NCBI GenBank assembly: GCA_003135055.1
Contig: PLDF01000401.1
Coordinates: 1-57,706, forward strand
DNA length: 57,706 nucleotides
Direction of reading: 5' to 3'
From: Bryobacterales bacterium
GTDB taxonomy: Bacteria > Acidobacteriota > Terriglobia > Bryobacterales > Bryobacteraceae
The notes beneath the pieces were generated by a model. It did no database searches. It had not been told where the DNA came from and worked only from the letters and a program-made list of their open reading frames with translations. Below, one piece after another: positions 26,190 to 34,178 of the stretch (position 1 is the first letter of the stretch; each line of letters opens with the position of its first letter). The position numbers were made by a program, and so were the translations under genes.

Positions 26190-27053
26190 CTATCCAAGCA
26201 GTCCTAACGCCCGTCGCAGCGCCTGCTTCATCACCTGCTCCGGCGCCTGTTCCTGCGTCCACAATTCGAAGCCGATCGCTCCCTGATAGACCAGCATGGC
26301 TAGGCCGTCGAGCACAGGCAGCCCCTGCTGTCGCGCCGTTGCGATCAGCCGGGTCTCCGGCGGGTTGAATACGGCGTCGCAGACCAGCATCCGCGGGTTT
26401 GCAGCGCTCAGATCCACGGGCGGCATGGCATCCGAATTCGGGTAGAGGCCGATGGACGTCGCGTTGACGAGTATATCGGCGTCGGCCGGAACCGGATAAT
26501 AACCTTGCCACGCCTGAAAACGGATGGGAGCTTTTGTGCTGGCTGCCAGTTCAGCGGCCATTGGTTCGCCCCGCTCGACAAAGCGGTTCACTACCAGCAC
26601 ATCGGAGGCGCCGGCCAGCGCCAGCTCGGTGACAATCGCGCGCGCCGCGCCGCCCGCCCCTAGCACCACGGCGCGCTTGCCCTTCGGGTCCACACCGGCG
26701 TCCGTACGCATGCCGCACAGAAAGCCTTTGCCGTCGGTGTTTTCGCCAATCAACTTATCGCCTTCGCGCCGGACAGTGTTCACCGCGCCAATGATGGCCG
26801 CATCCGGCGCGGTCTCGTCAAGATACGGGATCACCGAAACCTTGTGTGGAATGGTGAGATTGACGCCTTGCATCCCAAACGCGCGCGCTCCCAACATGGC
26901 GTTGCCCAAGTCGCCGGGCTTCACTTCGACGGTAAGATATCGCCAGTTTAATCCGAGAGCTTCGAACGCCGCCTCTTGCATGGCTCCGGTCGGGTTTTCG
27001 GCGACGGGCTGCCCGAAGCAGCCAACCAGTTCCGCCTTGAAATTTGCGGGCAT
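26190..27053 (-). CDS. aroE: shikimate dehydrogenase
   Basis: Reduces 3-dehydroshikimate to shikimate with NADPH in aromatic amino acid synthesis. 287 residues from ATG 27053 (MPANFKAELVGCFGQPVAEN). Substrate-site residues are in GVNLTIPHKVSVIPYLDE (catalytic Lys) and GENTDGKGFLC (Asp). The NADP-binding motif is VLGAGGAARAIVTELA, with VVNRFVERGE after it. The open frame extends to 27164, but the extra residues are unlike the family. Length is normal. The DapA-family gene follows 79 bases downstream. Confidence 0.95.
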   Translation of the reverse strand: MPANFKAELVGCFGQPVAENPTGAMQEAAFEALGLNWRYLTVEVKPGDLGNAMLGARAFGMQGVNLTIPHKVSVIPYLDETAPDAAIIGAVNTVRREGDKLIGENTDGKGFLCGMRTDAGVDPKGKRAVVLGAGGAARAIVTELALAGASDVLVVNRFVERGEPMAAELAASTKAPIRFQAWQGYYPVPADADILVNATSIGLYPNSDAMPPVDLSAANPRMLVCDAVFNPPETRLIATARQQGLPVLDGLAMLVYQGAIGFELWTQEQAPEQVMKQALRRALGLLG

Positions 27054-27570
27054 GCTAATACGATAGCGTGGGACGGGGCACCTAGCCAGGCACCCAGCCT
27101 GCGCCCATTGCCTGCCTGGCCAAGCCCGCTCTGCCGCCCGGAATTTCCAAAATTGTCTCATCAATTGGAACGTATGACGCTGAATTTTTCCTGCCGACCG
27201 GATGTCAATTCTGCATCTGGACGGCGGGAATGGCTACCTTTTACTGACAGGGCCACGCGCACAGATCGGCGGGCAACGCCGATTTCAGTGTTCCCGAATG
27301 TTCCGTGACTTGATGGCTGCCGCGGGCTGACGTGTGGGGCAGGGCAGCTGGTTTCGGACACTAACGCCGGCCTATGCAGCCTCGGCTTCCTCGGCCGGCG
27401 TTGCGATCATCAAATGGATGTCGCCTCCGCCGTCGTCGCAACAGTCGCCGCAAATTAGGGTAATTAATTACTTGGCTAACCAAAACGTGGTAGCGTCGGT
27501 ATGTGATGCTGGGGCCGAAGCACCAGTGCCGCTACCAGTCTGCCCCTGGCTGGAGAACCCATACGGGCTG
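27054..27570. other. intergenic stretch upstream of a HEPN-like pseudogene
   Basis: About 500 bases. It holds an imperfect inverted repeat around 27080-27120 (GCCAGGCA with TGCCTGGC) and an isolated GTGGGGCAGG fragment at 27332 that recalls the end of repeat family A. Composition becomes AT-rich after about 27450. No complete gene is seen. Confidence 0.4.
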
Positions 27571-28345
27571 GTGAGCCTCTTCGATATGCTCAAATTTAAC
27601 GCGCACCATTTTGTAGCGATCTCGAACACGCTTGGGGCACTTTCAATGGAAATCGCCTCAGGTGGGTTGCCTCAAGCGCGAAGTCTCGCGATATTCGGCG
27701 AACAGTTTAAACTGCTGAGGCAATCGTGCGGGGAGATTGGTATGCCGCTGTCATCGGCTGCGATAGACCGTGCTTTTGTTACGCTGGCCAGAGGAGAATT
27801 TGAGCTAGAGGGAATGCGGAATATCATTCTCGATATTCAGCAGCGCGTGTGGGACGAACTCAGCACTCGCACTTTCGTCCAGGTCCCGACAGAGTTGGCC
27901 GATTGTTACGAGTCCGCAGCCCCGCTTTTTGGAAAAGAGGTATTTGACCGCTTCCCGAGCGCTATAGATGACATTTCAGAAGCGGGAAGCTGCTTGGCGC
28001 TTGAAAGAAACACGGCCGCCGTATTTCATCGTAATGCGAGTTATGGAAGCCGGCCTGAAGGTTCTCGCAAAAGACCTGGGTATTCCATATGCCCCGAGCT
28101 GGGAATCGTACTTGCAACAGATTATTAAAATCGTAGGAGCTGATTGGGAGAGCAAGGCTCCTGAAGAGATAAAGAAACAGCCGTTCTACAAGGACATCAC
28201 GGGAGACCTTCAGGCTATAAAAATTGCTTGGAGGAATCCGACCATGCACATTGTCAAGACATACGACCGAGACGCGGCGAGGCAGATATTTGCTTGCGTG
28301 AAGCAGCTTATGGCTAGGCTCTGTGATGCAGGACTGATGGAATGA
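27571..28345 (+). pseudogene. HEPN-like hypothetical protein with a single-base frameshift
   Basis: A protein-like frame runs from about GTG 27571 (SLFDMLKFNAHHFVAISNTL) to LERNTAAVFHR near 28032. The homologous continuation (MRVMEAGLKVLAKDLG to the end LMARLCDAGLME) is in the next frame from ATG 28034 to TGA 28345. Removing one A at 28033-28034 would join the halves into a protein of about 257 residues. The junction AVFHxMRVMEAGL is a familiar motif of helical HEPN-like proteins. Composition is more AT-rich than the neighbours. Either a pseudogene or a base-calling error; the start is uncertain. Confidence 0.65.
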
Positions 28346-28387
28346 TGTTGGAGTAAGAGATTGTATCTATGAAAACCAGGCACATGC

Positions 28388-29071
28388 TCACCTCACTACT
28401 GTCCGCAGCAGGGCGCTGAGGCCGTTCCACAGAATCTGCACGCCGATACAGACGAGGATGAACGAAGACAGGCGGATGATCACGTTCATCGCGGCGTCGC
28501 CGAGGGTGCGTCCGAGCCGTTCGGCGAACCGGTAACTCAGGTAGATGGACGCCGCGATCAGAAGCGAGCCCAATAGCATCCCGGCGATTAGCGGCCACCG
28601 CCCCTCCGATCCTTCGGGCCGGTTGGCCCCCACCGCGATCGCCACCGAGATCGACCCCGGTCCCACCGTCAAGGGCAGCGTTAACGGGTAGAATGCCTGG
28701 CGGGAGTAGTCGGCCTCGTTACACTCGCGCCGCGAAGTCTTGCCGCCGTTCCTGTCGTCGCTCTCGTCGTCGTTCGATTGACGAAGCAGCGCCCAGCCGG
28801 TTGAAATCACTACCAGCCCTCCGCCCACCTGCACCACCGGCAGCGAGATGCCAAAAAAGGCCAGGATGTAAGTGCCAATGAAGATGGAAACCAGGATGAG
28901 AATGAGACCGTTGACGGCGATCATTCTCGCCAGCGCTGTCCGCCCCTGGCCCGATAACCCGCGCGTCAGCGACAAGAAGATGGGCGTGTTGCCGATCGGG
29001 TTTACGATGGGGAACAGCGCTCCGACAACCAGAAAAGCGTTCTTTGCGAGATCGCTCAGCGCCTCGGGCAT
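28388..29071 (-). CDS. MarC family integral membrane protein
   Basis: 227 residues with about six hydrophobic segments. Family hallmarks are the N-terminal FLVVGALFPIVNPIGNTPIF and, mid-protein, AFYPLTLPLTVGPGSISVAI. A hydrophilic loop of about 25 residues (DDESDDRNGG) separates the two halves. MarC proteins are inner membrane proteins of uncertain transport role; the old link to multiple antibiotic resistance is not supported. It starts six bases after the esterase stop, so the two may share a transcript. Confidence 0.92.
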   Translation of the reverse strand: MPEALSDLAKNAFLVVGALFPIVNPIGNTPIFLSLTRGLSGQGRTALARMIAVNGLILILVSIFIGTYILAFFGISLPVVQVGGGLVVISTGWALLRQSNDDESDDRNGGKTSRRECNEADYSRQAFYPLTLPLTVGPGSISVAIAVGANRPEGSEGRWPLIAGMLLGSLLIAASIYLSYRFAERLGRTLGDAAMNVIIRLSSFILVCIGVQILWNGLSALLRTVVR

Positions 29072-29077
29072 TCACCG

Positions 29078-30325
29078 CTACCAGGCGTCGCGGTTGGAGA
29101 TGGTGACGCGGAAGAAAGGCTTCTCCTTTTCGGCTGGATCGATTTGAAACTCCTGGGTTGTCTTCTTCGGATCGTAGTCGCGCCACAGCCAGGTCAGCGA
29201 TTCCGGCAAGTCGAGTCCGGCCTGTGCGCCTCCGTGGGCCGCAGTGCCGAAGCGAAAGTGGAAATCGTATTCCCTCAGCTTGAGTGAGTTGGCCATTTCG
29301 ATGTTCTGCATGGGCCAGGAGCCATGCTCGTTCTCCAGGTCGTCGTGGCCGTCACTCATCCAGACGCGGATGTTTCGCTTGGGCTCTTTGCGCACCTTAA
29401 ACGGGTAGACGTTGCCGCCCTCCAGCTTCTCCTGCGGCCGCCATTGAATGGAAGTGAAGCTGCCCACCGCCGACTGTACGCGGCTGAACTTATCCGGTAT
29501 CAGCCAGGCGACGTTGAACGCGCAGATGCCGCCGGAGGATTCACCGGCTATGGCGCGGCTGTATCCGTCGGGGCGCAGCTTGTACACCTTCTCCACCTCG
29601 GGCAGCACTTCTTCCATCAGAAAGCGCGAGTAGCGGTCGCTGACTGTGTCGTACTCCACGGAGCGCATGGCTTTGCCGTCGGTGGACGTGCCGGGCGCGA
29701 TCATCACGTGAACCATGGGCGGCAGCAGCTTCTGGTCGATCAGATTTTCCGTGACGGTGAAGAGCCGCAGGCCCGAGTAAGTCCCGATGAGGCCCTGCCC
29801 GTCCTGCCAGACCATGAGGGCTGCCGGAACGTTGGGATCGACCCCCGGAGACGCGTACACCCAATAGTCGGCCTTCATGCCGTCGTAAATGCGGCTGACA
29901 ATGGTCTGCTTCTCGCCTAGCTTGCCTCGGGGCACGCCCGGCTTTGCGTAGGAATCGGGATTGTAGCCGATGGCATCGCCGCGCGCGCCCAGCGGCTTCC
30001 CCGCGGCGTAATACTGAAAGGAGTGAGTCACTCCGGTCCGCATCTTGGTGAGCAGCATCCATAGCGTGGAGCCTTGGATTCCTGCCATGGCCACGGCAGG
30101 CTGGTTATCGATCGAGATCGAAACCGGCGACGGGGAATTGGAAACGAAGAGATAGTCCTGGCCCCAGATAGCAGTGCCGCCCCGTGCCGATAGCGTCTTC
30201 GCGATGCGGTCTTGCAATCCCGGCGCGGCCGGGCCCTGGCGGGCGAGTCCGATCAGTTCTTCGAGAGGAGACGTCTGAGCAAAAGCCGCAGACGAGGCGA
30301 GCAGAAGCAAAGCAATTTTCTTCAT
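29078..30325 (-). CDS. secreted esterase, Esterase D (PF00756) type, paralogue 2
   Basis: 415 residues from MKKIALLLLASSAAFAQ, a clear signal peptide (a start nine bases further upstream is possible). The Ig-like N-terminal domain is followed by the alpha/beta hydrolase with nucleophile AIAGESSGGICAFN, then RVWMSDGHDDLE and FGTAAHGGAQAG for the acid and His. It is a full-length paralogue of the esterase at 15468-16775, most similar in the catalytic domain. It precedes marC by six bases. Confidence 0.88.
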   Translation of the reverse strand: MKKIALLLLASSAAFAQTSPLEELIGLARQGPAAPGLQDRIAKTLSARGGTAIWGQDYLFVSNSPSPVSISIDNQPAVAMAGIQGSTLWMLLTKMRTGVTHSFQYYAAGKPLGARGDAIGYNPDSYAKPGVPRGKLGEKQTIVSRIYDGMKADYWVYASPGVDPNVPAALMVWQDGQGLIGTYSGLRLFTVTENLIDQKLLPPMVHVMIAPGTSTDGKAMRSVEYDTVSDRYSRFLMEEVLPEVEKVYKLRPDGYSRAIAGESSGGICAFNVAWLIPDKFSRVQSAVGSFTSIQWRPQEKLEGGNVYPFKVRKEPKRNIRVWMSDGHDDLENEHGSWPMQNIEMANSLKLREYDFHFRFGTAAHGGAQAGLDLPESLTWLWRDYDPKKTTQEFQIDPAEKEKPFFRVTISNRDAW

Positions 30326-30376
30326 AACCGGCACTTAGTATACACCTCACTCCCCCTTGACTGGGGCGCTTAGAAC

Positions 30377-30592
30377 GTTGTGGGGCAGCCAATCCCGGCT
30401 GTCCTCATGGGCTTGCAGCCCGACAATAGGGATGAAGACCCACCGGAGCGCGCTCGGCGTATGCTCAATGGGTTGCATGGGGTTTTCGACCGTGCAGCCG
30501 CCTCAGGCGGCTCTTTCGAGCCATGCGCTGGTTTCGTACCCGCCGAGCGCCGGCTGAAAGCCGGCGGCAGCCAGGATTGGCTGCCCCACAAC
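30377..30592. repeat. interspersed repeat, family A, copy 3 (inverted pair, MITE-like)
   Basis: 216 bp bounded by terminal inverted repeats: GTTGTGGGGCAGCCAATCC at the left and its reverse complement at the right, 24 of 25 bases matching. Internal hairpins include GCAGCCGCCTCAGGCGGC and GCCGGCTGAAAGCCGGC. No target-site duplication or coding capacity was seen. It lies between the second esterase and the FG-GAP gene. Confidence 0.82.
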
Positions 30593-30657
30593 AAATGCAG
30601 AAATGCAAAGTAAGCTGCATTGGGTTGACAACCTTCATCACAAACTAAGCGCGCCGT

Positions 30658-31815
30658 TCAGTGGACGCCTGGAACCGGGCCAAGATTCTCGTACCACTTG
30701 AGATTGCTCGTGGCCGAGCCGATGCAGGCGATGTCCGTGCGGCCGTCGCCGTTGAGATCGGCCGCTGCGCATGCCGCTGCCGCCATGCCGCCGTCGTCAA
30801 GTACATGCCTGGACCAACGCTCCCCGTTCGCGTCATCCGCATAGTAGATGTATACGCTTCGTCCCTTGCCACGGTAGCCGGCGATGACTTCGTTGGACCC
30901 ATCGCCATTCAGGTCGGCAGTGACAATGGTGTGGCCGTCCACCAGAGAATCGTCGATCACCCGCCGCTCCCACGCGCCGCTATGCTGGCGGTAAATGGCA
31001 ACCTGATTCCCGTGCCACGGCTCAATGGTGGCCAGGAAACGCTGTGCTCCAATCCGCCCCACTGCGATATCGCTTGATCCGGACTTAGGCCACGGCGACG
31101 GGTCTCCCTTGGCGATTTCGGTCCGGGTCCATCGGCCGCCGGCGCCGAATTTGAAGAGATGGATTCCGGTGAAGCTCGCTGTCAAGATCTGGTCGCGGCC
31201 GTCGCTATCCCAATCGACGATGTAGATGCCATGCACCACGCCACTGTTTTCAGTGCTGATGTACTGCCGTTTCCACTCGCCGGGGCGATACATGACCAGC
31301 GGCGTCTGATCGCGGTAATCCGGAGCTTCGGCTTTGGCGCCTGTGAGCGGAGCGAGAATCACCACTCGCTTTCCACTGCCATCGATGTCGGCCGTGCGCA
31401 GCCGGTGTGCCGTGGTGAGGCGGTCGATCTCGGTCGCGGTCCAGGGCTGCCGCGGGTCGCCGTTGTGCTTGAGCACGGAGACCAGTCCGATGCTGTCCTT
31501 GGCTTGATTGGCAAACTCGCTGGCAAGCACGATGGTTGGGATGGGGTCGCCCTCCATCTGCACCACGGCGCAGTTAATCATGTGCGAAAGATTGCCCGCG
31601 ATGACGTGTCGCTCCCACGAGGGGTTCTCGTACCAGACCAGCTCCTTCATACCGCTGGCCAGCGCGATCAGGTCGGGCTTGCCGTCGTGGTTCAGGTCGG
31701 CGACGACTACCTGGTATCCGCCCCTGAGGTCCGTAGCGATGGTGTGTTCGGCGAAGCGGACTGGCTCAGTTGCCAAGAGTGGCAAGGCGGCTAGCAGAGC
31801 TATGAGGCGAATCAC
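30658..31815 (-). CDS. secreted FG-GAP/VCBS repeat protein
   Basis: 385 residues beginning at GTG 31815, with a strong AGGAGG at 31825-31830 nine bases upstream. Signal peptide (IALLAALPLLATE). The rest is a beta-propeller of FG-GAP/VCBS blades: VVVADLNHDGKPDLIALAS, LRTADIDGSGKRVVIL, IVDWDSDGRDQILTASF, TADLNGDGSNEVIAGY and ADLNGDGRTDIACIGS. The DxNxDG motifs are Ca-binding loops. Such secreted propellers bind ligands or polymers; the specific role is unknown. Confidence 0.9.
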   Translation of the reverse strand: MIRLIALLAALPLLATEPVRFAEHTIATDLRGGYQVVVADLNHDGKPDLIALASGMKELVWYENPSWERHVIAGNLSHMINCAVVQMEGDPIPTIVLASEFANQAKDSIGLVSVLKHNGDPRQPWTATEIDRLTTAHRLRTADIDGSGKRVVILAPLTGAKAEAPDYRDQTPLVMYRPGEWKRQYISTENSGVVHGIYIVDWDSDGRDQILTASFTGIHLFKFGAGGRWTRTEIAKGDPSPWPKSGSSDIAVGRIGAQRFLATIEPWHGNQVAIYRQHSGAWERRVIDDSLVDGHTIVTADLNGDGSNEVIAGYRGKGRSVYIYYADDANGERWSRHVLDDGGMAAAACAAADLNGDGRTDIACIGSATSNLKWYENLGPVPGVH

Positions 31816-31860
31816 GTTCTAAGACCTCCTCGCGCCGGCGCGCGGCGCGCGCGTAACAAC

Positions 31861-31920
31861 TAAGCCCGGCGGCGATCGCGAAACAGCTACTAAGCCCCGC
31901 AGCGAGCGCGAAACAGCTAT
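31861..31920. repeat. 30-bp tandem direct repeat
   Basis: Two adjacent 30-bp units starting TAAGCCC and ending GCGAAACAGCTA, 26 of 30 bases identical, with a third partial GCGAAA after them. They lie upstream of the FG-GAP gene on its non-coding side, where an operator could be placed, but no regulator can be named. Confidence 0.6.
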
Positions 31921-31969
31921 GTCCCGCGAAATACCTTGCCTTTTCGACGTGGCGCCGGAGGACCGAAGC

Positions 31970-32010
31970 GCGTTCACAAGAGTGTGAACGCTGCACGCAG
32001 GAGTGCGTGC
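31970..32010. repeat. two adjacent perfect hairpins
   Basis: GCGTTCAC (31970-31977) pairs with GTGAACGC (31984-31991), and GCACGCA (31993-31999) pairs with TGCGTGC (32004-32010) around a GGAG loop. They lie just beyond the stop of the HMA-like gene, so they could end the thiD operon transcript, but no T-run follows. GAACGCAGGAGTGCGTG recurs at 48483-48499. Confidence 0.55.
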
Positions 32011-32023
32011 GCCACGACGCCAC

Positions 32024-32239
32024 CTACCTGGGCTCCACGGAAATGCCCGCGCCCGCGAGCGCCGCCTCCACTTCGGCGGGGCGTAAGCGGGAGGCGTCGT
32101 ATTCCACCATCAGGCCGTCCAGCGCGGGGTTGAGCTTCACTTGCTGGATTCCGTACAGCGTGTGCTCGCCGGAGAGCCGCGTCATCGTGGCTTCGTCGAG
32201 CGGCTTCCGCAGGCGGAAATGCATCTGCACCCTGGTCAT
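32024..32239 (-). CDS. small HMA-like ferredoxin-fold protein lacking the CxxC
   Basis: 71 residues with a beta-alpha-beta-beta-alpha-beta pattern like a heavy-metal-associated domain (TLYGIQQVKLNPALDGLMVE, YDASRLRPAEVEAALAGAGI). The metal-binding CxxC is absent, so metal transport is unlikely. The ATG overlaps the thiD stop by four bases, making it the last gene of the five-gene operon. No function is assigned. Confidence 0.7.
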   Translation of the reverse strand: MTRVQMHFRLRKPLDEATMTRLSGEHTLYGIQQVKLNPALDGLMVEYDASRLRPAEVEAALAGAGISVEPR

Positions 32240-33024
32240 AGAATCTCAGGATACCAGTGATGATTGACCGGGCCGCAACCCGCGCCCAGGCCGGGACTGG
32301 AGCGGATGGCTTCATGGATGAACCGCTTGGCGCGCGCTACCGCATCCGCCAGCGCCAGTCCGTGCGCGAGCGAGGCGACAATCGCCGCCGAGTATGTGCA
32401 GCCGGTTCCGTGCGTGTGCGGAGTTTCGAGGCGCGGCGCGGGGAATTCACGCCATTCCGCACCGTCGAAGAGCAGGTCCACCGGGTCGCCGGCGCTGTGG
32501 CCGCCCTTGATCAGCACCGCGCGCGCCCCCAATTCGAGGATGCGGCAGGCGGCGCCGCGCATACCGTCAAGACTGTGGATCGCGATTCCACTCAACTCTT
32601 CCGCCTCCGGAATGTTCGGCGTGACCAGCGCGGCTCTCGGAAGCAGCCGGTCGCGCAGTACGCGCACGGCGGCGGCGGAGAGCAGCCTGCGCCCGTGCTT
32701 GCCAATGGTCACCGGGTCCACCACCAGCGGGAAGGCGAAGCCGGCTGCCATTTCGGCCACCGCTTCCACCACCTCCGCCGAGCCGAGCGCGCCGGTTTTC
32801 GCCGCGGCGGGCGGAATATCCTCCAGCACGGCTGCGATCTGCTCGCACACCAGATCTGGCGCCAGGATTTCGACGCGCGAAAAGCGGACGCTGTTCTGTA
32901 CGGTGACCAGCGTGACGACCGCCTCGCCGTAGACGCCGAATTGATGGAAGGTCTTGAGATCGGCCTGAATGCCGGCGCCGCCGCTCGGGTCCGATCCGGC
33001 GATGGTCAGGGCTACTGGGGGCAT
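32236..33024 (-). CDS. thiD: hydroxymethylpyrimidine/phosphomethylpyrimidine kinase
   Basis: Phosphorylates HMP and HMP-P in thiamine synthesis; cytoplasmic ribokinase-fold enzyme. 262 residues. Hallmarks: LTIAGSDPSGGAGIQADLKT at the N-terminus, VVDPVTIGKHGRRLL (usually VxDPVMxxK), and HTHGTGCTYSAAIVASLAHG with the catalytic-loop GTGC. It is 3 bases after the collagen-tail protein gene and overlaps the HMA-like gene. No TPP riboswitch is seen and no other thiamine gene is nearby. Confidence 0.96.
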   Translation of the reverse strand: MPPVALTIAGSDPSGGAGIQADLKTFHQFGVYGEAVVTLVTVQNSVRFSRVEILAPDLVCEQIAAVLEDIPPAAAKTGALGSAEVVEAVAEMAAGFAFPLVVDPVTIGKHGRRLLSAAAVRVLRDRLLPRAALVTPNIPEAEELSGIAIHSLDGMRGAACRILELGARAVLIKGGHSAGDPVDLLFDGAEWREFPAPRLETPHTHGTGCTYSAAIVASLAHGLALADAVARAKRFIHEAIRSSPGLGAGCGPVNHHWYPEIL

Positions 33025-33027
33025 CCG

Positions 33028-33738
33028 TTACTGGCCGCCGGGGCCTAAGGGGCCTGTGGATCCCGTGGGACCGGCCGGACCGCCAACTTTCTCCCCTGGC
33101 CGCAGGAGCGTGGGCGGTTTCTTTTGCTGCTCTTGCTGCGGCTGTTGTTGCTTATCCTGGTCGGCAGCCTTCTTGTCCTCGGCCTGCTTGGCGTCGCGCT
33201 CGCTCGGGGTGCGGTTTTCCTCGAGCGCTTTTTTCTCCTTTTCGGCGCGGAACTGAACGTCCTTGGCCCGTTCGCCAACGTCGGATTCAGCCATCTCCAG
33301 GCTGTCCGAAGTGGTATCGATGGCGGTCTTGAGCACGAAATCGTAATGGTCGATATCTTTGGGCGGGTTGTCGCGAATCCTCTGCAGCACCGGCAGCAAG
33401 TCGCGCTCATAGCCTTGAACCAGATCGATCGCCGCCTTGATATCGGCCTTGCGCTGCAGCGCATCGTCGGCCACGTCGTCCATGGCATCGACGATTTTGG
33501 CGTAGTCGTCGAGCGCGTTGTGGACCAGGATGGAGCGGGTGGGCCTGTCCTTCGAGAGGAGCGACTTCACCAGATCGATGCGCCGCCTGGCGAACTTGGC
33601 GTAAAGCGCCATGCGCTGGTTGGGTTCCTGGGCTTCCTTGATTTGGTCGGCTTCATCCGTGCTGAGAAAGTCGCGCTCCTGCGCGCAAAGCAGGGCGGCG
33701 AAAGCGGCCATCGCGAAACACCAGATCAGCTTTTTCAT
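33028..33738 (-). CDS. secreted coiled-coil protein with a collagen-like C-terminal tail
   Basis: 236 residues. Signal peptide (LIWCFAMAAFAALLCAQ); helix-rich body (about 20-165); a charged, Gln/Lys-rich linker (AEDKKAADQDKQQQPQQEQQ); and a Gly-X-Y tail at the extreme C-terminus (GPAGPTGSTGPLGPGGQ). Five such triplets are too few for a stable collagen helix alone but resemble short collagen-like tags. The ATG overlaps the upstream gene stop (ATGA). No family was recognised. Together with the TPR and 147-residue proteins it may form an extracytoplasmic assembly. Confidence 0.75.
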   Translation of the reverse strand: MKKLIWCFAMAAFAALLCAQERDFLSTDEADQIKEAQEPNQRMALYAKFARRRIDLVKSLLSKDRPTRSILVHNALDDYAKIVDAMDDVADDALQRKADIKAAIDLVQGYERDLLPVLQRIRDNPPKDIDHYDFVLKTAIDTTSDSLEMAESDVGERAKDVQFRAEKEKKALEENRTPSERDAKQAEDKKAADQDKQQQPQQEQQKKPPTLLRPGEKVGGPAGPTGSTGPLGPGGQ

Positions 33739-34178
33739 TTCTTCTTGCCCTCCATTAAGCCTAGCAGCAACTCGTCATGCACTTGCTGCACGCGGGCTTT
33801 TACTTTATCGAGCAAAGCACGGTCGGTGTAACTCATCTGGTCCTGAAAGCTCGCGATCCGGCGCGTCAGGTCGCGGGTTGCGATCTCGGCGATCTTGAAC
33901 CATTTCGGGCTTCTGCGCGGGTTCTTGCCGGTTTCGGTAAGCGACTGGTACGCCAGGTCGACGGATTGCTCCATCTCCTCAATGCCGGCCTGCACCGGCT
34001 CCATCTCGCCCTTCTGATAGGCGTCGCGGGCGGTCTGGTAAGCGGCGAAGGCGTTATCGAGAGCCAATTTGGACCGCTTTTCCAGGTCGGGTTCAGCCTG
34101 CGCTTTCTTCAAATCGGCGTGCAGGGCGGCCGCGCCGGCGATGGCGAACAGGGCCAGCATGAACCGGATGCCTCTCAC
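33735..34178 (-). CDS. small secreted helical protein
   Basis: 147 residues from GTG 34178, which overlaps the TPR gene stop (GTGA). Signal sequence RFMLALFAIAGAAALHA; the rest is helical (KLALDNAFAAYQTARDAYQ and DLTRRIASFQDQMSYTDRA, then LLGLMEGKKK). Body helices resemble those of the next gene's product (both have a bundle with KxxEIATRDL- or DDxAKIVDAM-like segments), so they may be distant paralogues. The open frame extends far upstream but lies antiparallel to nothing useful; the GTG start is set by coupling. Confidence 0.7.
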   Translation of the reverse strand: MRGIRFMLALFAIAGAAALHADLKKAQAEPDLEKRSKLALDNAFAAYQTARDAYQKGEMEPVQAGIEEMEQSVDLAYQSLTETGKNPRRSPKWFKIAEIATRDLTRRIASFQDQMSYTDRALLDKVKARVQQVHDELLLGLMEGKKK

